Source: Populus alba
Lineage: Eukaryota; Streptophyta; Magnoliopsida; Malpighiales; Salicaceae
NCBI RefSeq assembly: GCF_005239225.2
Contig: NC_133289.1
Location: 5,277,501 to 5,341,500 of the forward strand
Direction of reading: 5' to 3'
DNA length: 64,000 bases
Positions 37,818 through 51,411 of the stretch are shown one piece after another. A program made the translations under genes and the position numbers. Position 1 is the stretch's first letter. The number at the start of each line of letters is the position of its first letter. The notes below the pieces were generated by a model. It searched no databases. It had not been told where the DNA came from and saw only the letters and a program-made list of their open reading frames with translations.

Positions 37818-40800
37818 TCAGCAATAGGATATTGTGCTGTAGGTTGCAAACTGTCTGAGTTGAAGAGGATTTTCACTTGAGACAAGATGGCCACTCCGAT
37901 TTCTTAGTTGATGTTGAAGGGCATGGATGTTTTTTATCCCATCTTCATGGATGCGCAACAAATTCTCCAATGATTCCATTGAGAGAGATTCCAAGCCTAC
38001 ACCATATAGAGGAGCATGCTGTTCCATCTCCTCCCGATGTGCATTTTCAAGAAATTGAATATGTTTCTGCAGGGGGGGGTTGTTCAGTTGATAGCATAAA
38101 CATCCAAGAAAGCAGTTCAAAGCCATGAGACCAACATTATTAAGATGTACTTGCCCGTGCATCATCTGTAGATGCACGGGAGGTGGTCATTGTTCTTTAC
38201 CATTAAGATTTATGTTCTTTACCATAATAAATGAACTTCACGTACTAAAAAGTATAGTTTGCTTGTCCAAAAGCTTGAGCCTAAGAAGTTGAAGTTGGTC
38301 TCCTAAATTTCAAAACCCACATAAGAATAAGTTCCATATGTAAAGAAAACCCAATTCAAAAATTCATATATTCACATCTATTGATTCAACAATCACAACC
38401 ATTGAGAGCATTCTCGGTATATTATATGCAGCAAATCAGACAAAATCTAATTATACCAAATATTATTAACCAGAAGAGCAAAACTTGAGAAATGTCCCAG
38501 TAGGAAAAACAAGAACTTATGAAGGCAAAGAAATTTTCCAAAAAACATTTCTAAGGATGTCTCTTCCGAAATATACACATCCCAAGGACAACATAGACAG
38601 AACAAAGGGTGATTCTTCAAAACCTTGTCAGAAAGATTTGTCAAGTCCTAGGAGATTGAATTCTTGCATAAAAACTAACTTGCTATTTGCTATGACATAA
38701 TTATCTGTCTTCTACTTTTGACTGCTAGAAAAGGAAAAAGACACCTCAGTATATGGACACCACACCACAAGCCACTGCTTCAGTTGGCTAATTGAACCCC
38801 GAGAAACTTTCATGAATAGAATTGGTAAGGAAACAAACCTGGCAGTCATTCAATTTTGCTTCCAAATCGTAAGTGCATGCTCTATAATGAGCAACCTCCT
38901 CTTCCTTGTCCTGTTTCACTATTTCAATTTGTTCAACTTTTTGTTTCAACTGCCAAATCTCATCCAATTGTGTCTGTTGTTCCTCCTCTTGAATCACAAC
39001 TTTTGAAGCATGTTTTTTCAGTTTTCTATCAGAAACTTCCAGATTTGCTTCTGCATGTCTCAATCTTTCAGCAAGAACTTCTTTCTCTTTAAGTAGTTTC
39101 TGCATCACGCACATATTAAACTCAGTATTTAAACCTCAGGAACTTTCCATGAGTTAAGGGCACAGTAATCGAGCACATCACTAAAGACCACCCAGATTAC
39201 AGAGAAAGGATAGTCAGCAATTCATTACATAAATTTGTAGCCTTGTTGGTTGGGAGTCATCCACCTCAAGGGCAAGGGACGGGTGCTGATGAAGGTAGGA
39301 GATGGTCAAAAGGGGGCAATTACGATAAATTCTGCTGAATAGATGTTGCTTCATCCTTCTATTAACTACAAACGATAATGTATAAGCTTTTCTAGTGGCA
39401 ACAATAATCCTGATTTCATTGTTCGAGCACTCTCAAGTACAGGAAGTCTTTCCACCAACCATTATTAATTGGTTCATGCTGATTTACCTGTAATGAGTTG
39501 TCATCTACATGTTTCATTCTGATTTTGCATAACATCCCATTCTTGAGGAAATTTCAGGACAGAAATAGCAACCAGTTCCAGAATTTATGTTGTTGGGAAG
39601 ATGTCGGTAGACAGAACAAAAATCTCTAAAAGTCACACAGAGAACAACATATTTCAATTAAGTTTCAAGAATACAAACTTTTTGAAGTGGTAGATGAAAC
39701 ACTTCTAACACTATGTATCCAATATCAAAATCATTAGACCATTTTACCACCATCCGATGGCAGTTAACAACCAATGAATCTGCCATTAATGTAGAATAGC
39801 AATCAGCACAAAGCACAAAGGTATACCAACTTCAAGGGGTAGCAGAATACGGTTTCTCACATGTTTACAGATCATAGCTTGTCTAAAAAAATTATTTAAC
39901 ATTATCACTCCATCTATCCATCAATCAAACAATGATAGACATATTATTGCCTCCAGAATTTTAATGCCAAAGCTTATGAAACCATTCCACTCTCCATTCC
40001 TAAACCTCTCAAGCAAACCAAGGGATCAAACTGATCCCTTAATCATGGAACCAATGAATCTCTACCAATAAATACCTCATATTTTAATGATGCCAAATCA
40101 CCAATCAACTAAGAGAAAGAAGCTTTACTACCAGATTCATAAGCTTAAAAAAAAAAAAACCTTGCAAATGCAACCAAACAAGTTCTCTAGCCACATTTAG
40201 GCAGTAAATATCGTGAAATTTACTTACAAAAGCCTAAGAAACTATCTCAGAATTCTCTTATTTAATCATATTAAACACAGTGATCCATGATTCAGACTGC
40301 CAAAAGGAAACTCACATAGCAACTTTCAGCTAAAAGATCATCTTTTCATGTTTTCTTGGGTATAGCAATTTAAAATCTGAGTTGGATATATTCTAGACAC
40401 TCATACCTTCAATTCCTGGTGTTTTAAGGACTTTAGATGTGACAACTGTGTTTCCACGTGATGAAGATGATCTTGGTAATCCCTTTTCTCCATGCTGTGC
40501 TTTGCAACATGATCCTTATGCTTGGAGCACAACTGTTCAAGTTGAGTCTCAATATCTTGTATGTGTGCACAGACTTCTGTCTTTTCACAAGTAAAGCGGT
40601 CCCTTTCAAGCTCCATTTCAGACTGCCAATTTTATATAAAACATTAAATCTCATATGCTCACCAAAACCAGGTGCATGTGGTGGCATTTGACAAGGCAGA
40701 TAAGCAGAGACAAGGGATCAAATACCTTATAATGAAGGAGAGCAGCCTCAGTTTCAGTCAGCCTTTCTAACAAAGTAGCCTTCTCGCTAGAAATATTTGA

Positions 40801-43800
40801 AAGTTCAGCTCGCTTTTCTTCACCAATATGAATAATTTTCTCCTCTAAACAACACAGACGATGCCTGATGGCAGAATGGTCAGTGTTGTCATGCTTAGCA
40901 GCATCCCCCACCATTTTTAGAACTGGTCTAGCAAATCCATGTTCCCTGTGAACCAAGAAGATCAACACGTCCAGATTCATCTCCAAAGAATTATCCACAG
41001 GGCTTGTGGCAAGGTCAACTAGCCCTCTCAGCATCCTTGTGTGATAACTCTCACCAGAAAACACTTCAAATAGTGTAACATAAAACATTTGCACAAAGTT
41101 ATGAACTCGAGAGTTTATAGAGAGGGACAATGTTTCCGCAAGAGCAAGAACTGAGGTGAAAAATTCTTCAGAAAACAAAGACTCCGCATTTTTCTCCCTG
41201 GCTGTTGAATTTGCACTAAATCTTTCAGCATGTTTTTCCAAGACCAAGGCCACTACTTGGTTATCAATGTATCCATGAGCAACACCTCTCTCAAAAGCCC
41301 CAGAAGCTTCAATGGTGAGGGAAGGTATAGACAGCATATCAATCAAGATAAAGATATCAGAAAAATAATGGTGTACATGACTACGTGATTCATCTTCCCT
41401 ATGTGAGCTGTTGGCTGCATGTCTGGTTCCACTATCTAAATAGGGCATTTCTTTAGATAATGGACATGGAGTCACATCCAGCAGTATGCATTTTTCATCA
41501 AGTGCAAAGACACAATCAATTTCTCTCAACATTGCTTCAGCGATCTCATGCTGGCTATTCATAGTGGTGCCCAGGAGATCCAACAGATCGAGTGATATCT
41601 CAGCTCCTAAAAGTTCTAGCCTTGCACGAACAACATTGACCTGCAAGCAACCAATCATAAAACAAGTCAAAAGAAAGAAAGACAGCAAAGAGATAATACA
41701 ATTTGATCAAGTTGAGATGCATACTGCTCGAGGAATACACTGGCACTGAGATGCAGATTTAAATAACAAGTGAATAACAGATTGCAGAGCTTCATAAGGT
41801 GTGCTCCCCAAAACTCCAGAAACTTCAGAAAATGTTTTTTTACACTCTTCGTTGTTGATGTCCATTTGACAGACAGCAGAGAGGAACTGAAATCCCAAGA
41901 TAGTTTACTTTGAGAAAGAAAGAAAAAAGTGCAGCAGGAAAGTCATAACAGTTACGCTCATTTGCTATTGTATTATTTGCTTTATTGGAATGGATCCCAT
42001 TCATTCCTTATCATTTTACTGCAATTTTGAAGGCAACCAAGACTTTATGAAGGAAAGAATTTTGCCTAAGATGTTCAAGGACAGTATAATCTGAAGTCAG
42101 AACAAATATTGGTTATTAAAATTTTGTCAGACAATTTTGCCAATTCCTAGGCAACTGACTTCTAGCAATAACAACTAATTTGCTTTGACAGAACATAGTC
42201 TGTCTTTTACTTTTCAGAATCAGACAGGGACAAGAAACACCCCATCATATGTAATCAATAAATCACTGCCTTGTGTTGGCTAATTGAATCCCAAGAAAGT
42301 TTCACAAACAGAAATTGAATAAACAAACCTGGCAGTCACTTGATTCTGCTTCCATGTTACCAGTCTCAGGTTCAAAAAACTCAAACCATGGACAGCAATC
42401 AAGGATTTCACAAACCAAAGTAACTGTCTCATGAACAACAAATCCAGCATCTGTGTCCAGCATATCTGATACTTTCATCAATTGAAGATCGGCATTGAAA
42501 TATGCCTTTGTGCATAGGGAAGACTCCTTGCACAAACTTTTAGCAGGGTCATTTTGATTAACTATTGTAATCCTGTAATTGACCCAAAAATTGTCAATCA
42601 ATGGATCACTCCCCACGTATGCACATATATTTGCAGAGGATTGATAGATCCCTGCAAAATCATAATAATAATAATAACAGGGTAAGAATAATTAAGGACA
42701 AGAGGATCCCCACTGATATTACCTTGAAAATCTTGTATAATTTGTTTAGTAAAACAACTCACCAATTTGAAGTTTACAACCACCAACTTCAAAAAATCTG
42801 CTTAATATTCTTTGGCTTAGCATTATTTCCTTGAAGGATAAAAAATTTTCCATCTTCCATGTAACTGAACAAGCATTGTCGCTCGACTCTGTTGTCATGA
42901 ATGTCTCCTTCAATATGTGAACCTCTGCTGTAAAGACAGCAGTTTCATGACCAATAAACCCAGAGTCCTGGTCAAAAAGACTAGTAAGGGTCATGAATTC
43001 AGACCAGCCATGGTTTTTTGTAGCATTGGAGCATCGTTCTGCAGATTGTTTCACAACAGACTTCTCTATCATCTTCCCATTCATAACCGCCAACTGATAG
43101 ACAATAAAAGAACTCCAATCACCAGAACTGTTTCCTGGATCCAAAACTTCAAGAAATGTTGAAAGGTGGATTGGTTTCTGAGATTGACCTGGTGCCATCA
43201 GGAATTACCAAATAGTCACATCAGTTTTATGCTTTTATAAAATCTCAACATATCAGTGACTGTTATAAAAATCAACTCCATCTGCATCCATTGTTTTATT
43301 ACTTGCACTGAACAGCAGCATAGTCATTCTTTTTCGGTAAATGACTTGGCTATTATGACGAATATTTTCTTAAAAGAAATGCCAAATAAGATTTTCAACT
43401 ATGATTTTAGATTGTACATGAATCACGTTCATGTATTTGCAAATCATGCAGAAACTGGAATTTTGCAAACTGTCACGAAGTTGTATAGAATAATTTCAAG
43501 CCTTTTCAAATAACTATTATCATGGAATTCAAGCACACTTCCTTCTTTCTATGTGTTAGAAGCCACTCTACATCAGAGTTCAGCCCAATTGATAATGCAT
43601 GCTCCTAATATAAAAAGTGAACATAATGTAAGACCCTAAACAAAACAATAGAAATGAGGTTCACAATTACCTCTAGGATAAACTAAAATGCGGACTTCCA
43701 TATTCCCAATCCAAAACCTCCTGCTCTTCACACACAGACCTTTCATCTTCTTTTTCTTTAAAATATCCTTCAACCTTGAGAAATTCTCAATCTTCCAAAT

Positions 43801-44901
43801 GATTTTTCCTGTGTAATCATCACATCTTTTTACCAGACCATACTTGCTCTTACCACCCAAGTAGCCACAATTGATCATCCCCTTGCACTTACCACTAGAA
43901 ACGCCTTCAATCCTGAAGGAAAAACTTGACTCCTGAATAGCATTAAAGGATACACTAATCAACACATTATCATCCACTACATATCCTTCATCAAAAAAAT
44001 CAGAGATTTTCATAAACTCAGTCCAACCAAGACTCGTATCACCTCCTCCCCCAAACCTCCCATAATATTCCCTACTTACATGACTAACCCCTGGCTTTTG
44101 ACTCAACACTGATATTCGAAAAAGACACCAACAACTCCTATCAATCACAGGATTCTTTTCTATATCCTTAATCTCCAAGAACAATGACAAATTCTCAGCC
44201 CCATTAACCATGCTTTTCGACAAATTAACTCCAAGATAAGCCTCCCATACTCGAAAAGCCGAACTAATTATCTTCTGAGTCTTCACCATTTGCCTCAACA
44301 AACCATAATTTCTTATACTCCAAGTAACCTTCCCATTCAAAGCATAAGACATTCCCTCACTACGGTCACTCGAAAACTCCATTTTCTCATCCAAAACCCG
44401 AATTTCACCACTAATAGTTAAAACCCCATCTTTTAAAAACCCTGAATTAGCATCTAAAACTGTATTAGAAACCGCAAATTCACACCAACCAATAGATTTC
44501 CTGTTCTTGGAAAACCTATAAACACTCTCTTTAGACAAAGACTTAGTCTCATCCACGACATTAACAATGACAATCTTGTAACAAGCATAACAATCACAAT
44601 TAGAACTACAAGGGTCATTAACTTGTAAGTAAAGAGAGATATGTCCAGGTACTGATAAAGAATCCCCTTTTGGGTACATGAAAAAACGAAAGTCATAGCC
44701 ACTAACTTGAAAATATCTGCTATATAAAGACCTGGACTTTATTTTCCTGAAACCTGGGATAACCCATTTGCAAAGGGAGTGAAAGTCCTCACTACAGTCC
44801 ACAGTCACCGTATAATCCGCCGCCGGTGGGATTTCCGATAATGGAGACGAAATGGGTTTAGGGGTTTTGGTTTTAAGGGTTTTTACTCTGTGGTTTTTCA
44901 T
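37818..44901 (-). CDS. Multi-MATH (TRAF-like) protein with coiled-coil tail
   Basis: Eight exons, listed 5' to 3' on the minus strand: 44901-43671, 43188-42763, 42651-42329, 41886-41725, 41640-40726, 40622-40407, 39099-38839, 38066-37818. They sum to 3783 bases, 1260 residues, and every junction keeps frame. Four MATH-like domains lie at about residues 40-170, 200-330, 385-530 and 550-660. Each starts with a W.I.NF/W.M.NF-type strand and includes FMYPKG or VYPRG and GW.EF blocks. A helical region follows (about 665-1035) and a coiled coil rich in Glu/Lys/Gln/Leu runs from about 1000 to 1180. The architecture resembles the long plant TRAF-like family that includes Arabidopsis At2g25320, but the exact orthologue is uncertain. 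MATH domains bind peptide ligands, so a scaffold role in ubiquitin or signalling complexes is inferred. No RING or protease domain is seen. Confidence 0.9.
38600..38880 (-). repeat. Intragenic duplicate, copy 1 (exon 7 end plus intron)
   Basis: The 3' end of MATH exon 7 and the following intron (NDCQ/GTTTGTTTCC, then GGGGTTCAATTAGCCAAC) resemble the end of exon 3 and its intron at 42090-42360. Similarity continues through TGTCTTCTACTTTT and CTTGTCAGA..AAGTCCTAGG-like words in the same order. Confidence 0.6.
42090..42360 (-). repeat. Intragenic duplicate, copy 2 (exon 3 end plus intron)
   Basis: Partner of 38600-38880. The exon ends in SSDCQ with GTTTGTTTA as donor, and the intron has GGGATTCAATTAGCCAAC and CTGTCTTTTACTTTT words in the same order. 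Identity by eye is about 75 percent in the intron part. Confidence 0.6.
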
Positions 44902-45034
44902 TTTTTTTTATTAAAAAACACTAAAAATGACTCTTTTTTATGTTGATGGGTTTAGTGAATTTTGTGCGTGCTTTTTTTTTTTTTTAGAGAGAGAAGGCTT
45001 TTGTTTTTGGGTGGTTCTGATTCTTGGCTGTTTC

Positions 45035-45070
45035 TGAGAGAGGGAGAGGGGAGAGGGGAGAGGGGAGGGA
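45035..45070 (-). promoter_or_regulatory. CT-rich leader tract of the MATH gene
   Basis: On the gene strand this is a pyrimidine tract of CCTCTC-type repeats about 140 bases upstream of the start codon, probably in the 5' UTR or core promoter. A regulatory role is inferred only from its position. Confidence 0.4.
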
Positions 45071-45189
45071 AAAGAAATTGAGACTGGGAGGGAAATTTGT
45101 GTGAATTTGTGGGACCCAGAAGATCCTGCCACATTTCTGACCAGGGAGTTGCCACGTGTTTCAGGATTAATTGGGTTGCAAGCAACAAA

Positions 45190-47362
45190 AAAAAAATGAA
45201 GCCTGGAGACGAAGGTACAGCACGCTGTAAAACAATAATGTTGGGTAGTATTTAATTACTGTTTAAAAATAAAATAGAATAACAAAGGTGAGAAAATAAA
45301 AAAATAAAAATTTATTTTAAAATTGTACCACATGTTTATTTTATATTTTTATTTTTTTAACATGTTTGAATTATATATACAGACATACATACATATATAT
45401 AGACACACACATACATGACATTACAATTTTAAATTTCATGAGGCAATCAAATTTTTTTGAATGAGTAAAAAGATAACTTTCCTAGATAAATTTATCATAA
45501 TCCAATTATTAGTACCAACATAACAAAATTGGGATAATCAATTTTGAATACCTCCATTTATTCTAGTTATATAATGTCTCATCTTTAATTCTAATTAGAT
45601 AAGTATTTGATGTAAGTAGTTCATACAATAAAATATTTAAGTAAATGTTTATTAATTTGTCATATAAGTTAAATGATGACATGATGATTGGGAAATACAT
45701 AACACATATATTTTTAGTCATTTATATTTTATTTTAGAGAATTTTGTTTGATTCTTAATGAATTATCTAGAGTTTTAGGTATCTTTTAGAAGTATTAGTT
45801 CTTGTAGATTCAATGTATCTTTCAGGTATTTAATTATTGGAGTATGCTGAATTTGGGGTCATATGAGAAGGCAAATAATGAGATGAGCTTAGAGTTCAAA
45901 CACTGGTTGGTCTGTCCTGGATAATCTTGAGCTCTATACAACCCCATTTCATAAGTTCTCTACCTTTCTGAAAAGTTAATACATGGATCTATAATTCTAA
46001 TGATGATAAAAATAAAAAAACCTAGTTTTGCTGTTTTGAAACACAAAAAATAGGTTGAAATACAAAGTACAAATCAAACCCAAAATCCCTGCAATCTATA
46101 CATCATCTTAGTTTTTGACCCATATCGTGAATTTCAAATTTTTAAAAATTACAAGACCAGTTTTGTTGGATAAAATTTTTTATACAATTGTTTCAAAAAT
46201 AGAGAAGTCTCAGCTCATACATTTTTTGCCCCGAAATTGGCACGCAATATCAAGAAAGAAAATAAAGTTAGAATTCGTAATAGTAGGAAAGTTATTCCCT
46301 TTCTTTTGAGTGATAAAGCTAGACTATAAAAAGCCCTTTAAAAAGTAGCCAAATGACGTTTTTAATACTCTAAAAACACCAAAAGAGAGAGGAGGTGGCA
46401 TCTAGGAGCTGAAGCAATTAGAACTGAAAAGAAAAAAGCAAAGGACAACAACTCCTTCAAGATATCTAACTCTCTAATCTTCTCATACTCTTAAGTGATG
46501 TTCATCGTATCAATGTTTTATTTATTTATTTAGATATGGAATAGTTTTTTATTCTAGTATTTTTTATGTAGTCCAACTATGATTATGCAAATATTTCTTT
46601 GATTGAATTAATTCGGTATTTGTTGAGTATTTCATTCTAAACTTTATGTTTGTATACGTTTAATCATCGTTTGCATGATTTGGCATTCAATTTGAGATTG
46701 AGAAGTGATAATTGACTCAACCATTTTTTAAATACTATAAGGAATCTATAGGATAGAGATATCTATGGATCTTGTATAATCCTTAAGGGTTTTATCGTTC
46801 CTAATAATTTTTGACAAGTTTAGAATTTTCACGGAGATGTCGGAAGTTTGCATGTTAAAATAATTCGTTGATGCTCCAGAGAGATTAGTAAAACCTGATT
46901 ATCAACAATAATAAAGAAATTTCAATAGGATTAAATCAATTGAGAAATTCGCATAGGATTAGTTACGATGAAGTTAAAAATCCTATCCGTTAAACTTGAT
47001 TTCAACACTGTTTAATTATATAATTGTTTGTTTTAATTGTTTTTAGTTTCACAAGCTTTTATAATCGAATCATCAAATAGATGTGAATTTAATAATTTTG
47101 ATATTTATTGACAATTTCTGCATGGGATGATACTATACTCATTTACTTTATTACTTGTTACGACTCGTGCACTTGTGATTTTGACCAACACATGAATACT
47201 AATATCTAAGATTAAAAAAAATAAAGAATGAATTATCTTATGGTTTACTTTGATAAAAGGAAAAAAAAAATTGTAATTGGAAATGTAAAAGAAGGTTTTT
47301 CTTATGTAAGCTATCAACGTTACACATCAGGGCGTGTGTGTGTGTGTGTGTTTTTTTTTTTC

Positions 47363-47406
<44 letters not shown>

Positions 47407-50382
47407 CATTATTATTTTAAATTTTTAGATAGGTTTTGGAGAGAATTTTCCCATCTATTCACTTGCTGACATGATATCTAATTAATGATATAAAACCAAG
47501 TTTAAGTGTTAGTGTCCATATTAAAGTTGTCAAAAACTTTTTTTATATATATATGACAGAAAAAATGCAATGTAAACTTAGATCATAAAATTATAAGAAT
47601 TATAACCCATTTCTTGGGTTTCCCATACATTTACCTTTTTTCCTTTTAAAAATAAAAAATAATAATAACAAAAAGATAAGCAACTTGACAAAAGCAGACT
47701 GAGAAGGATTTCAAATGTATATAGAAATCAAGCTAGAGTTTTGTATAAAATTGAGAGCCCAATTGTAACCCATTGTATCTAAGAATGAAGAGACAATGCA
47801 GATTGAAGGTCAAATTAAATGATTATTGGACGAATTTGCATAAAAATTAAGTTTAGAGACTTAATTAGATTTTTAATAGATCAATTTGATTTAATCATGG
47901 GTCAAATTAAAGGTTTAATTATGTTTAAGAATTAATTTGGATCAAATTAAAATATTTAATTAGGTGCGGGAATTTAATTATACTTTTAATGGGTCAAATT
48001 AATTTTATTAGGAAATTAATTAGTGAAGAATTAAGTTTGGAAGCCCAATTTGAGCTTAATCAAGAAGATTATAATTTTAGAGCACCAAACTTAATTTTTA
48101 TAATGTCAATTGATTCAAATCAGGAATAAAATTGTAAGAAAATCAAAGTTTAGGGTCAATTAAAAGTCAAATTAAAGAAATTCACAACCATGAATATTTT
48201 TAAAAAAGACATTAAACTTTGAGGACTCAATTTGGTTGAAAACATAGGTGAAATTGAAGTAAGTTGAAAATTTAAAGTCAATTAGGGATGTAATTAAAAG
48301 AAATCAAAACACAAAGGACTCAATTGAGTTTTAGTCAAATCCCTAATTAAAACCGTAACGGTTAAAACAATGTCGTTTCATTTAAATGAAATGATGCGTT
48401 TTAACCAAAACAATTTGTTTTGGTAAAGAACAATGCTATTGAGACCACTATTTATCATCTTCAACCTTTTATATCCAAAAGGTTGCTCGGGCGGCCATTT
48501 TTCAAATGCATTTAATCACTCATCTCTCTACCAAACAAGATATCATTCTCATGGCCCAACACAATACTACACCCCAGCATGATTCTTATTGGCTGGTCGC
48601 CTCTGTAGCCACCGTAACATTGCTCCAAGGAGTCTGACCCAATCAACCTTTGTAACCAGATTTCACAGCTTGTGATGTTGACTTTTTGGACAAAGATCCT
48701 TCTTGTTTGAATCAAGGGCTAAGATTTATTCTCAATAAAGATCATATGAACTTTTCACTTTTTATCCCTTGTAAATAGAGGTGAATTTTGTGCAATAATG
48801 GAGGAGAAATCTGAAGGGAAAGTAAGCTAAAAATCAAACTTTTCACATCTTTTTAAAGTTGGCTAAATAGCCATTTTTCTCCTTCTTCAGAGACCACCGT
48901 GAACACTCATCTCAGCCATTGCCACAACATTTTGCTTCTCTCCACCAAGAGAACCAACCTCCCCCCACCAACTTCAACTTCTTCTTTTTCCAGCAACGCC
49001 AACTTCTTCTCCATATAATTAATAGGGGCACTAACTATCTATTTAATAGCATTGCCAATCGCCAACTCTTTTACCAGCGTCTCCACCATCCTCACTTCGA
49101 ACCTCCAACAATGGTAGTCAAGCAGCACCTCCAAGTCAAGTAATCATATTCTTCCATCTTCCTCACTTTTTTTTTTTTTTGGTGTAAACATACAGAATGT
49201 GAATTAGAATTCATGTTCCATGGTTTACTACATAATTTAGTCACTAGGCTGAGCCAGTGACTAAGTTGTGTAGGTTGGACCCGTAACTCAGCCTATTTTT
49301 TTTTAAAAAAAGAAAAGAAATTGTTAAACCTTCAATCGGCCTAACCCAACCAAATTAGGCTTGGGCCTAACAAGCCCAACCTTTAGACTAAGGGCGTGTT
49401 TGCCAAACACACTATAATGTCTTTTGTTTAGTTTTTAATTTGTCTTTATTTTAATAAAAAGTTGAAAAATATAAAAACTTTAAGGACCATTTTGAAATTA
49501 TTTATGGGCTCGTCGCGTCTTTTTTCAATAATTTTACCTAATATCATGTCGCAGGCTTACACTGTAAGATATGAACCCATTATTAAAAATATTTGATTTT
49601 TCTCTGAAATTTCATAAACTCCAAAAAAAATTACCTCATTTAAAAAACACAAAAAATGCTTTGTTTTCGTGTATACAACCAAATCCTAAAGGTTTTTAAT
49701 GCATATTTTTTTAAAAGGATAAAATCATGTTTTTATCATGTTTTAAAAATGCAAAATGGATATCGTAACTGGTTTATGATTATTGCACAATAATTAGTTT
49801 GTTATTTGGAATGTTAGGATTTAAATGTAAATTTTAATATTTGAGAGTATAAAATTACACTATAAAGTATACTCTCAAGTATTAAAAATATAAAATAAAA
49901 AATAAATGCGATACTAAAATTAGGACCTTAAAACGATTAAGATTTAATTTGATAAAATAGAGAATTTCTCATGAAGGGAGATTTGCTTTGAACTGTAGAT
50001 GAGACAAACAAATAGAAACGTGTCTTTGATTAACAATCAATCATCAATGCAGTTTATCATAGGTAAGGTGCACTGGGGGTGATATGTCTTCCTCTTGCTC
50101 AACTAGTCCCCTTACCTAGACTCTCGTAAACCTATAAGTTTCATAGAGATCATAATATTAGGTGACAACCCTTAAACCCTTTAATCATAACTTTATGTTA
50201 AACCCAAAACCCTTTAATTTTAAGAGGCAGCTTCATCATTCAATGTCGTGCCCGTCACGACACATAGTTTAAACACCTTAAAATACATGGTTCAAGTAAA
50301 AGTTCATACACGGTTTAAGTAACATAAAAATGCAATACAATTACTCATGTCCATATATTTTCATTAACTAACAATTAATAAA
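45190..50382. other. Gene-free AT-rich region with degraded repeats
   Basis: No intact gene is seen. The part at about 45840-47100 resembles a worn plant gypsy LTR or its flank (low confidence). From 47750 to 48420 the words GGTCAAATTAA and AATTTAATTA recur many times, a sign of an old repeat. A frame at 48919-49143 lacks any motif. A GTGTTTGCCAAACAC palindrome near 49397 may mark the end of another small element. Confidence 0.45.
47335..47404 (+). repeat. (GT)n and (TA)n microsatellites
   Basis: Eight or so GT units, a T run, then about 17 TA units. Confidence 0.9.
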
Positions 50383-50390
50383 CCTAAAAC

Positions 50391-51403
50391 TAGGGGTGTT
50401 TAAAAAAACCGATTAACCAAAAAAACTGAGAGAACCGATAAAAAATTAACCGAGAAAACCGAACCAAGATAAAAAAAAAACCGATTAAACCAATTTTTAA
50501 AACCATAAAATTTTGCCGGTTCGGTTTGGTTCGGTTCCGGTTTGACCACTTAAACTGGTGAACCGAACCGGTGGTATAAATAACAATATAACATGACTAA
50601 AGAGTTCCTAACCCTAATTGACAAGCCGCCATCCATCAATTTTCATCCTCTCTCTTCTCCCTTCTGTATATGTCTTGTCCTTTGCCCCTGCATCTTGATT
50701 CTTGCCATTTAATTTTCATCCTCCTTGGCCCTTGCGTCTTGCCCCCTGAAGTTCCACATCTGATTGACCTAGTCAATATAACGAATCTGGGTGCTGGGGA
50801 GTAAGCAGATCCCGTAGTCAATCCTATTCCTGTGTCAGTTCAAGACCAAGTTGGAGTTTTTTCAGTTTTTATAAAGGGGGTTTCATCATTGCCTGTTGCG
50901 CTGTCTTTTCTCTTCTCTAGCCGACAATAAACCACATCTCCACATTCATTTAGTCTACTTGCAGCCGAACAAAAACCTTTGGCTTCTCTCTTCACTTGCA
51001 ATAGAAAGAGAGAGCTCCTCCATTAGAGAAAAGGTGGTAAGGTAAAGTTTATTTTCGTGTGCTTGTAAGTTCAACTTTTTGTTTCAAACTTTGATGCTTC
51101 TCTGACATTTCTTGCCATTGGCTTCGCAAGGCTTGGATCTTTTTAACTCCTCTTGATTTTCTGCTTTCTTTTTATCTTCCTCAGGTTTTGCCGTTGGTTG
51201 TGGTCCATCACAGCTTTGAGGATTCAACCGGATTAATTTAATGATTAGGTTCCCTGATTTTTTAGCTCCAAAATCGGATTCAACCAAACCAAACCAGTTC
51301 GGTTTGAACCAAAATTCGGTTCGGTTCGGTTTGAAATTCTAAAAATATGAGTTACATGGTTCGGTTGGTTTTTATGGTTCAAACCGAACCGTGAACAGGC
51401 CTA
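50391..51403. mobile_element. hAT-like nonautonomous element with 8-bp target duplication
   Basis: The element starts TAGGGGTGTTTA and ends TGAACAGGCCTA, whose reverse complement is TAGGCCTGTTCA, giving imperfect terminal inverted repeats. It is flanked by the same eight bases, CCTAAAAC (50383-50390 and 51404-51411), which is the hAT-type target duplication. The subterminal 150-200 bases on each side are packed with AACCGA/GGTTCGGTT motifs facing inward. The middle (50590-51230) has a more ordinary, CT-rich composition and a short minus-strand frame (51084-51287) with a Lys/Glu-rich product, which may be captured host sequence. No transposase is encoded. Confidence 0.85.
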
Positions 51404-51411
51404 CCTAAAAC

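Noticed and set aside
48919..49143. 74-codon frame rich in Gln, Phe, Asn and Arg
   Set aside because: Low-complexity sequence in a degraded repeat region; not supportable as a gene.
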